This document shows positions 55,413 through 64,000 of a stretch of DNA of 64,000 nucleotides, piece by piece. Origin of the DNA: Aselliscus stoliczkanus. Taxonomy: Eukaryota > Chordata > Mammalia > Chiroptera > Hipposideridae. The notes under the pieces are model-generated. The model saw only the letters and a list, made by a program, of their open reading frames with translations. It searched no databases and had not been told where the DNA came from. Numbering within the stretch: the stretch's first letter is position 1; every line of letters starts with the position of its first letter. The position numbers were made by a program, and so were the translations under genes. The DNA lies in NCBI GenBank assembly GCA_033961575.1, contig CM066735.1, forward strand, positions 88,415,449 through 88,479,448. Direction: 5' to 3'.

Positions 55413-55682
55413 TCAAAGAACTAAGGTGGTTTAGGGCTTACTTTACCTAATGTGGGAATCACGATAAAACCAAGGGATGAAAAAGGAATGAACTCAGCCC
55501 CCTGGTGAGCCCCAGGATAGAAGCACCCATCATGTTTTCTCCAGGGCTCTGAACACCGACCCAGCTCTTTTGTTTTCCCTTGAGGCTTCCCAGGCAAAAG
55601 GGATGTTTGACTGCTTATCTGCTGGAGTAGAATCAGCTTCCTCAAATATTTTCTTTGTGTCCTGGAACGCCAAGGGGTGTGT
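55413..55682. other. Intergenic
   Basis: Nothing recognised. Confidence 0.4.
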
Positions 55683-55782
55683 CTCTGCTTCAGCGGTTCT
55701 CAAATTTTATCGTGCCTGAGAATCACTTGGTGAGCTTATTTTAAAAGCACATTTCTGGGCCCCACCCAAGAGACTTTGATTT
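55683..55782 (+). repeat. MER5-like fragment
   Basis: CAGCGGTTCTCAAATTTTAT, GCCTGAGAATCACTTGGTGA and TTTCTGGGCCCCACCCAAGA are the left half of a MER5-type element. Confidence 0.75.
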
Positions 55783-55784
55783 AT

Positions 55785-56055
55785 TAGATAATAATAGCAA
55801 GCATTTACCATACATTTACTATGTGCCTGGCACTATTATAAGTCCTTTACTTGTATGAACTCATTTAATCCTCACAGCAACAGTACGAGGTAGCTACTAT
55901 TGTTATTCTCATTTTACAGAAGAGGAAGCTGAAGCTCTGACTGGCTAATAACTGTCCTTAATAACTGGTTATTAACTAGTTAGTGGTGGAGCCTGCTTGT
56001 GTACCCAGGCAGTTGGCCCCAAAGCCTCTCACCCATTACAACTCTATTGCCACTT
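55785..56055 (-). repeat. MIR SINE copy
   Basis: TACTATGTGCCTGGCACTAT, AACTCATTTAATCCTCACAG, CATTTTACAGAAGAGGAAGC and GGAGCCTGCTTGTGTACCCA: full reverse MIR. Confidence 0.85.
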
Positions 56056-59000
56056 GTCTGGGATGAGGCTCCTTCATCTGAGTTCTTCAAAAGGACGCCC
56101 TAAAATAAAGATGTAGATGTTTGCAGTTTATTGGGGTGATGGTCCCAGAAGCACAAACAAGGGAGAAAGAAAGTGAGGCAAGTGTACATTAAGAAACAGG
56201 TTGTTGCCATGGGCAACCAGGGGACTCTTTAAAGAAGCAAAACCATGCCTTACAATTGCCCTACTGAACTCAGGAAAAACTCAAGGGGTATTTACTCAGA
56301 CTCCTTTCCCACACTGGTTGAGAGTTGTCTTGTTAGGCATGAATTCCTTGGCTCTTACAAATTCATCTGAAGCCAGGGAAGGCCCTCAGGCAGAACAATT
56401 GAGAGATTAAAGCAGGGAAGGAACCATCCATCCGAGCTGCAGGCAAACTCTGAGGTGGGTCATAGGGATTGAGGTAGAACCTCAATGGGAGCCTGCAGTT
56501 TAATACGCCTTTGCAGGTGGACCAGGAAATACACTTTGAGAAACATGTTTCTAATTTGAGGATGACCTTGGACTGCCCCAATGTAGTGGCTCAAGCCATG
56601 ACAACAGGGTTCTAAATGATAGGAAACTGGATGATTTTCCCCTTCTCTTTTCATTCCCAGTGCCCCAAACTGTACTCTAAGAAGTGAGTGAAATCAGACC
56701 AGTAATTCACTGAGATTCCACAGTTGAGTAGTTCTGCCTTATGTTCTAGAGTGACACATTGCCCAGCCATCCAGAGACTGCTGATCTAACCGATCACAAA
56801 CAAGTCCAAGTTCTCTGGATGGATAAGGAGAGGGGAAAAGTTTCCATGTCCATATTTCCTTTACCAAGTATTGCACTTCGAATCTGCTTAAAAATCTGTC
56901 ACTGTCTTTCTCACCCCACACTGATAAAATTAAACAGAACCCAGAACCCAAATCATGGGAAGAAGCAAGGACAAAGTTTAGGAGGCATCTAAAAGTAATA
57001 GATTTAACTCCTGTCTCCCACGCACGACACTTAGTCCTAGTGAAACAGCACAACTCTAAGAAAGTAATGACAAAAAACTAGAACCGGAAATGTCAGAGCT
57101 GAAAAGGAGATTGTTGTATATTGGTTTGATATGATTACAAGTCCACCTGTTTAGGACAAAAATGAAGTTGTTTCTAAGGGTAAATAGTTTTGATAGAAGA
57201 GTGAGGTAAGCTGTGCCAGGATGTCATTCTCTCATCTGTTATCCTTCATAAATACTCGGAAGCTCAACTACTGGTGGCTTATCAAATAAAATATGTGGAG
57301 AAGCAAGTATGGTAAGGGAGCATTTAGACTATAAATACTGAGAGTTTGTGAGGACTATTCAAGAATGTTTGGTCTGGGCATGGCGCCCGTTGCTGATTTA
57401 ATACCTCTCTGAAGACCTCTGGGCTATTAGTTCCTGCCATGGTAAAGGCATCCCTCTTACCTGCAGTGCTAAAAGTCCTGCAGAGGCCCCAAGAAGGCCC
57501 TCCAACAACAGCACTATCATTCCCTAACAACGTGCTCTAGCAACAAGGGGCTTTTGTTTTCTGTGTTGGCACCTGGAAGTCAGCTGGCAATTGGTCAAGC
57601 TGTCTCCCAAGAACCAACCGCCCAGAAAAGGTACACCTCAACTAAACTTGGACTTTATTTTCTTTCATCTCCCCTTGCCTGAAACAATAGTGTAATTAAT
57701 CTATCATTGCTTTGGAGTATGTCATTTCTTTATTGGCGTAAGAGGCACTATTATCCTGTATACTTATTGGATAGTGAAATTCCCACAGTAAACCTATGTT
57801 AAATTACTGACAAACACCAACTCAGCCTCTGAGTGTAGTTTTCCATCCCAAACAAAGCAGGGACCTAGGAAATCTTTCAATTCAGGGACTGCAAACTCAG
57901 AGGCCATCATGGGCCAGGCAGGCATCATGGCTGCTCATATATATGTATGTGAAGCAATTGTGGAAACGCTATAGAGAGTGGTGAGGCCTGTGGTAAACTG
58001 GAGAATGTACCCTCTAATTTTCAATAACCCTGTGCTGGCCAAAAGCAAAACAAAGCAAAACACTTCAGGGCTCACATCTGTCTGCAGACAACTAGTATGT
58101 GAATGTTCAGTATAATCTAATTTTTAGATTAGTTGAGAGGAGACAGTGTCCTGGGGTCACTCAGGGATTTATAGTCAGCTGCTACATGCCAATACAACTA
58201 CACTTGTTCTGAAGTGTCAGGGCTTGCCTGTTCATTTTCTTAAATATTTGACTATCACCTCGGAGCTCACGCAACTTGCAGACCAAAGAACTGAAAATAT
58301 GCCCATATTCTCTTCTGTTCTCTGTCCTTAAAAACTTACATTTTCCATTCATAATGTGGAAAAATAAATGAATACGAAATTTTTAAAAAACAATAAGAAG
58401 TGCATAAATAAGCGTATTTATCTGTGCAAAATAAGATAATGCTCCAGGTGAGGGGGGAACTTATGGTAGCTTGTATTAAAAATTCATGGGGATGGCAAGT
58501 CCATCAGCAGGATACCATTAATGACCTAAACATTCATGAATCTTCCTTTTGTTTAAAATTATAGTCTCAATAGAATACCTGTCCATGTGTTCTCATCAAG
58601 ACTACATCAAAACATATTGGAAAACACTCTTGACCTTATTTTTAAAATATGTGTTTATAAATACAAAGACTTGCTGTATTACTCTAAAGGAACTTCAACA
58701 AAAATCCCCAAGGATTGGCAACAGTCAACAGTTAAACAAACCAATAGGTTGTACTTCCAGGATGTCAGCTAGAGGAAGTAAGGATATTTCTGTTTTGTCC
58801 ACCTCCATATCCCAAGGAACCTAGAATCATGTCTTTCCTAGACACTGAGCATGTTGCCTTGGCTCTCATTTGCTAATTGGTGGTAGATATCGGCTGCCTG
58901 GAAGATTTAAATTCTGAATTATTTGAAAACCAACTTCTGGTATATTTCCAAGTGCTGAGTAATGAGAGAAGTAGAAGAAGGAATGAAAAAGTACAAGGGA

Positions 59001-61239
59001 CCATCTGGAAAGGTTTTCGTAAATAGAGTTTGGTGACCGAGTTTGCAGAGATAGGGGTTAGGGGTTAGGTTTGAGACGAGTGGGAATGCAAGGGGGTGGG
59101 CCTTCTGAACATGGGCACAGTGATTCACAGTGGAGAGGTGACGGGGAGCAAAATAGAGTTTTCTCAGTTGAACAGGCAGCACAAGGCAGAGGGGAAGGAA
59201 AAATAAGACTGGAGATAGAGGGAGAGGGGTGATTGGCAGGGTCTTGAAAGCCATTTTTCTAGAAGTTTCTGGTATCTAAGTTTTGCTAGTTTGTAATGTT
59301 CTGTATACAGGGAATGTGAAGCATTGGGTAGATAGTACATAACTAAGATGAAAGATACTATATCAGGGGGATATTGCACTATACCCAGGAAACATGGGTT
59401 GGAACAGCAGAGAAAAGGACAATAGGACTTAAGGGCTGGCCTTAGGGACCAAGAGGCCACTACCCGAGGCGTGAAGGCACCCTGCCCTGAAAGAAGTGAT
59501 AGTTGAGTGCTGGGTAGCTTTTCTAATCTCACTACAGAGATGGCCTGGGGAAACCTGTTCCCAGGCACTCAGGCTCCTGAGTGACTGTGTACCTTGTCAT
59601 TCTGTTTTTCAGTAAATAAACTCATAGAGGTTAGATTAGGCATTCCCTTTTTTTCCTTTGCACTATGTCATAAAAATATTCTGTGAAACTTTGTATTGTT
59701 GGTATGATTAAGCAAAGGAAAGCAGGATCTTACAGAAGGCTGAAGAAACTTTTGATCCCATTAGAGCTACTGGGAGATTTGCTGAGCAAAGTCAGAGAAG
59801 GTTAATGTCTAACCAGGGCTTAATTTATGATTTGAGTGTACAAACCTCTTTCAGGACCATATAGTTGACTAATGAATTTATTAGGGAGATTAATGCTTAA
59901 TATCTGCCATTTCAAGCTGTGCTAGTATGTGCTAATTTGATTGTTAAACCTCAGAACTTGCTGAAACCTCCCAAGGTTCATGGGAATGGCGGGCACGTTT
60001 TCCAAGCCCAGTGCTCCCAGTTTGAAGTGGGGGGTGGAGAGGGGTCAGCCCCGACTCCTGGGTGGACTTCTGTGCCTCAAAGCTTATCTCCAAGGCTATG
60101 ATAACCCAAGAGGCTGACACATTCCCCCTACCCCACCAGCCTTGTGCAGGGCTTGCCTTGAGTAAGTGCAATCAATGTACCTGCTGCAGGTGATGACCCC
60201 CACCCTCTGGCATCCAAGTGGCCACCTCCCTGATGGAAGGTAAACACATTTCTTTCCTATTGCCTCTCACCTTCAGCCCCTCCCCACCCCCACCTCATAC
60301 ACATGAGCAAGTGAACCATGCTATACAGCCAGGCAGAAATAAACCTCATTAAGGAAGAAATTAATAAGGCAAGGCTAATCATCTGATTCATCCATGCCCA
60401 GCCCCAGATTCTTATCTGCAGCTGCCTTGTAGGACCTTCCTTGTCCCAGGTTTCTCTTTTCCTTTAACTCGGAGTCATGTGAAAGTAGCCAGGAGTTTTG
60501 TAAACAAAGACTGAATCTATGCAAGAGGGTGATAACCAGATGCATTTAGTCTTTATATTTCCCCTAGACCACGGCATTCACATGGCCCAGTTGATCAGCT
60601 CAGGTGGAGTCCAACTTACCCTTGCTATCACAAAGCACAGCATCTCTCTCAAGAACCAGCTCCTCACTCCTTGAATTGACTGAGAACACATCAGGGGCTT
60701 ATTCAAACCAAATGGAAAGAGAGGTGAAAAGTGCTCCATTGGTCTAGTACCACCACCACTCTGACTGTGGGCATGACTGCTGAACCTGATCCCATGTAGG
60801 CTGGGAACTACTGATCCACTATGACAGTGTGCCCCTTACTGGTCAAATGATGCCTGGGCCAGCCGTGCCCCAGCTTGGCACTGATCCAAGGTTTTCACTC
60901 TTACAATTAACCCTCCTGTGTTTCACACAGTTCCTCAGGTTTGCCGCTGCCCCAGGGTTTTCAGCCTCAGCTGTCTGCAGCACCAGTAGAACCCTCCCCC
61001 ACAGTCTCCCCCACTGCTCTCTGTAGGGACCATGGTTTGCCACCTCCACCATTCCCTTCCCTAGTGATGAACAGCTCTTTCAGGTTTTTCCTGACAGCAG
61101 CTATCAGTGCACCTATCTCAGTCTAAGAGAGATTCTCAAAGAATTGACCCTCAACAGAGTTAAGAGGCTTTTCAATGCCTCCTGTGCTAGCAGGCTCCTT
61201 TATCCCTACAAAATTTGCCTGACTCTCCCTTGGAGACTG
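56056..61239. other. Long repeat-poor intergenic stretch
   Basis: Over 5 kb without a clear interspersed repeat. Short frames on both strands have no known family. 60290-60570 is the most motif-rich part and is listed separately. Two tandem GGGGTTA units at 59054-59067 are trivial. Confidence 0.4.
60290..60570. promoter_or_regulatory. Motif-rich candidate enhancer
   Basis: TTAATAAGG, CTAATCATCTGATTC, CTTATCTGCAGCTG (GATA plus E-box), GTAAACAAAG (forkhead/SOX) and CCAGATGCATTT lie within 280 bp of repeat-free DNA. This suits a developmental enhancer, but the role is inferred from motif clustering only. Confidence 0.3.
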
Positions 61240-61922
61240 CCTTGTTTTGCCTTGTATAATGTGCTCCCATGTATAATGTCAACCCACGTTTTTGGCCCAA
61301 ACTTTCAGGGGAAGAAAAGCTTTCAGTTTAATTTTTTAATTCAAATGTTTATTTGTTTACATTGAGGGACTTGTTTTTTGTATTATAAAGGAATTTTAGC
61401 ATTTATTATTATTTTTAATATATTATGGTGCAAGACATTTTATGTAACAAATAATTACAAAACCCAAGAACAGACACAAGGTACAAGAAATTTTATGTAC
61501 CAGTAACAAATTTACGATATTTAGACATCATAGAAGGCCAAACATTCTTTGTCATTGCAAGTTCATCGTGAATTCAATAAAACAGATTATCATGTTCCAG
61601 GGTATTATTTTGCATACTGACATCATTTTTTATTTCTAGAATTATTTTTATTTTTATTTTTATTTTTTTTGAGAGCAGTGTCACTGGCCCTCAAATGTGG
61701 ACCCGAAACAGGGTTGCTGGCTTCCCAAGTCAGCGCTTAACCACTGCGCCACTCAGCCGGCCCTGATTTCTGGAGTTACACTTTTAAGTCATAATCATAA
61801 ATAAAATCATTAAAAACATTTATATAGATACGCAGTTAGTACTATCCATGTATAATGTGTATCCTTATTTTTTCCTCACAAATTTGGGCAAAACAATGCG
61901 CATCATACATGGCAAAATACGG
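61240..61922. mobile_element. Old nonautonomous DNA transposon, SINE-interrupted
   Basis: The left end CCTTGTTTTGCCTTGTATAA and the right end read in reverse, CCGTATTTTGCCATGTATGA, form long diverged terminal inverted repeats. Both continue into TGTATAATG and TTTGCCCAAA-type text. TA follows the right end at 61923 and a mutated TG precedes the left. Without the SINE the length is about 535 bp, with no transposase frame. Probably Tc1/mariner-Tigger related. I cannot name the family. Confidence 0.55.
61645..61764 (-). repeat. tRNA-derived SINE, type 1
   Basis: TTTTA-rich tail, GAGAGCAGTGTCACTGGCCC, GGACCCGAAACAGGGTTGCT and GCCACTCAGCCGGCCC. The flanking ATTTCTAGAATTA (61632-61644) and ATTTCTGGAGTTA (about 61765-61777) are a TSD with two differences. 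It interrupts the DNA transposon. Confidence 0.8.
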
Positions 61923-62473
61923 TAGCTCTGTAAGGGGTGGGGTCCAGAGCAATGGTCACCTCTCCACCTCCTTTGACCCTAAGGCCTTCAGAGAGACTTC
62001 CCTGAACTTAAAAAGTGCTGGCAATTCCCACTACCCTGGCCCCACACTCTCCCAAAATAACAGAAAAGAATGCCCTTTCAGCTCCTATAGGCACCCTATC
62101 ATAAACAATCTATAATAATTTCTGATTCTTTCTGCTAAACAACCATTGCTGGAGGTTAGGGGGTAGATAAGTGGTTTTGGCCAAGGGAATCATCTCTGTT
62201 CTGCCATGGTCTGCATTTTTCTTCTTCAAGGTTCTACTAAATGTCTTCTATCTGTTTACTCAGCGGCGTACCAGCTCTAAGGTCTGCTTATGCATTTAAA
62301 GTTCAAATTTCATTTTCATTCTTATCTTTGTCTCTTGCTTTCTTCTCAGTTGGGGACCTACAGATGTGCTCTAAAAATTTCAGTTGCTGTTACACACACC
62401 ATCCCAGGGAGATTTGTCTTCTGTCTTTTTACAAGGTGCTGCAGCTCTGTTTGCTACCCTAGGCAGGGGTCAG
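61923..62473. other. Intergenic, nothing recognised
   Basis: No gene or repeat. Confidence 0.4.
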
Positions 62474-62843
62474 TGTTATAGACTGAAGGTTTATGTCCCA
62501 CCCCCCATCAAATTCATATGATGAAACCCTATGCCCCAATATAAATGTATTAGTTAGAAGGTGGGGCCTTTGGGAAGTAATTAGGGTTAGATGAGGTCAC
62601 GAGGGTGGGGCCCTCATGAATGAATTAGTGTTCTCACACAAGTTGTGAGGAGCTTATTGCTTCTCTCTGCTCTCCACTGGGGGAAGATGCAATGAGAAGT
62701 TGGCATTCTGCTACCTGGAAGAGAGTTCGCATCAGAACCCAACCATGCTGACACTGTGATCTCAGACTTCCAGCCTCCAGAGCTGTGAGAAATATATTTC
62801 TGTTGTTTATAAACCACCCAGTCTGTAGCCCAAACTGACTATG
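62474..62843 (+). repeat. Solo LTR of MaLR type
   Basis: About 370 bp beginning TGTTATAGACTGAAGG and ending in CTGACTATGGCA (TG...CA ends). Inside are CAAATTCATATGATGAAACC, GTGGGGCCTTTGGGAAGTAA and CCTCCAGAGCTGTGAGAAAT then TTTCTGTTGTTTATAA, the phrases of MST/MLT1-type LTRs. No internal region is attached, so it is a solo LTR left by recombination. Confidence 0.7.
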
Positions 62844-63246
62844 GCAGTCAGCAATCTCAATCTCTTTTAGTGTGTTGTGTTCTGGGTCTGTGGGAGGGTA
62901 AGAGGGGTCTTTACTTTAGACATGAAGAATTATTTCCTGATTGAGTCTGAGCTAAGGTTTTCTTCTAGAAAGGCAGAAACAGGAAAACCATTACATTTCC
63001 TATCTCACACCACTGAACTGGGGTTAAAGACCAAATACTAAAACAAAAGATGCTCCTAGCACTCTTATCACTTAGGAAATTATAAGGGTTTTAGGAGCTC
63101 TGTGCCAGGAAGTGGAACAGACAACACTATCCATTTTTTCTATTATCTCACAGGCACTCAGCCTCAAAGTCTGATAAGTGGTTGGTGATAGTGGGGTAGT
63201 CACTGCCAGTTCCAGTTGATCTTTGTCATACAAGGAATGCGAAATT
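62844..63246. other. Intergenic, nothing recognised
   Basis: No gene or repeat. Confidence 0.4.
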
Positions 63247-64000
63247 TCCTGTCTTTTAAAAAGATTTTTATTAAAAAAATATAGCTAACAAAAAACATTG
63301 TATCAGTTTCAGGTGTACATCATAGTCATTCAACTTTATATACTAATGAAGTGAACACTATAAATCCAGCAACCATCTGACACTGTATTATGCTATCACA
63401 ATATTACTGTCTAAATTCCCCATGCTGTACATTACATCCCCATGACTTACTTGTTTTATACCTGGAAATTTGGACCTCTTATTCCTCTTCGTTCCCCCGT
63501 TTTGAAATTTTTTCAGTTACAGTTAACATTCATTATTATTTTATATTAATTTTAGGTGTTCAGCATAGTGGTTAGACATCTGTATAATTTAAGAAGTGAC
63601 CCCCCTGACTAGTCTAGTACCCACCTGGCACTATACATAGTTATTACCATATTATTGACTATATTCCCTATGCTTTACTTTGCATCCCCATGAATATTTT
63701 GTAACTAGCAATTTGCATTTCTTAATCTCCTCACCTTTTGCACCATTTCCCCTAAACTCCCTGCCATCTATCACCCCAATAAATATAGCATCCATCTGAC
63801 AGCATATATAGTAATTACAATATTATTGACTATATTCCTTGTGCTATACCCTACATCCTCCTGACTACTTTGTAATAACCAATTTGTATTTCTTAATTCC
63901 TTCCTGTTTTTTACCACCCCTTCAAATCCTCCAACCTGGCAACCATCAAATTGTTCTCTGTATTTATGAGTTTTTTCTGTTTTGTTTATTAGTTTTGTTC
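63247..64000 (-). mobile_element. Second HAL1/L1-type 3' end, runs off the window
   Basis: It starts with the same 3' terminus as 23611 (AAAGATTTTTATTAAAAAAA, TATAGCTAAC) and follows it phrase by phrase: AATCCAGCAACCATCTGACA, TTTTATACCTGGAAATTTGG, TAGTCTAGTACCCACCTGGC and GTAATAACCAATTTGTATTT. It lacks the SINEs and pseudogenes that interrupt the first copy, so it shows the original 3' UTR order. Confidence 0.75.

Noticed and set aside
59054..59067. Telomere-like GGGGTTA doublet
   Set aside because: Only two units, far too short for an interstitial telomeric repeat.
1..64000. Bacterial-type systems (CRISPR, operons, toxin modules, phage)
   Set aside because: Introns, SINEs, LINEs, processed pseudogenes and sparse coding show this is vertebrate nuclear DNA. 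No spaced direct-repeat array was found.

Overview
The window is 64 kb of a placental mammal nuclear genome, most likely a bat (Chiroptera). The bat call rests on three tRNA-derived SINE families. One of them (31.3 and 33.8 kb) carries the head, the GCTGCGCCCTCC box and the CCCCAATAAA-type tail that I remember from the bat VES SINE. Two long composite SINEs, an ORF1-only (HAL1-like) LINE and a mariner-type MITE point the same way. Genus cannot be told from what I can see.

There is one real protein-coding gene: EOMES (eomesodermin, TBR2), on the + strand, 6848-11918 from start codon to stop. It has six coding exons, all with GT-AG introns and an intact frame, giving 703 residues. A conserved internal acceptor in the last exon predicts a 684-residue isoform. 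Upstream lie a CCAAT box plus TATA promoter (6352-6413) with a homeodomain-motif cluster and a perfect oestrogen-response-element-type palindrome, and a second TATA-like box only about 50 bp before the start codon. Exon 1 sits in a CpG island. The 3' UTR has poly(A) signals at 12307 and 13030.

From 13.4 to 16.9 kb is an unusual CpG-rich, repeat-free block directly downstream of the gene, a good candidate for regulatory DNA or an unannotated transcript. From 17 kb to the right edge (about 47 kb) I see no functional gene, only intergenic DNA loaded with repeats: old MIR, L2, MER5, L1 and MaLR copies, younger tRNA SINEs (many with clear target-site duplications), and simple repeats. A 5.6-kb HAL1/L1-type element (23.6-29.2 kb, minus) has been used as a landing site by a SINE pair, an RPF2 processed pseudogene (with a 16-bp target duplication) and an RPL36 processed pseudogene. 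A second copy of the same LINE 3' end runs off the right edge. An unidentified broken coding-like stretch lies antisense at 50.7-51.7 kb.

Several repeat-free, motif-rich stretches in the desert (14.6, 37.9, 42.7, 52.0-52.5 and 60.3 kb) are plausible long-range EOMES enhancers, but this is inference without an alignment. Repeat family names are from memory of consensus sequences, not from a database search.
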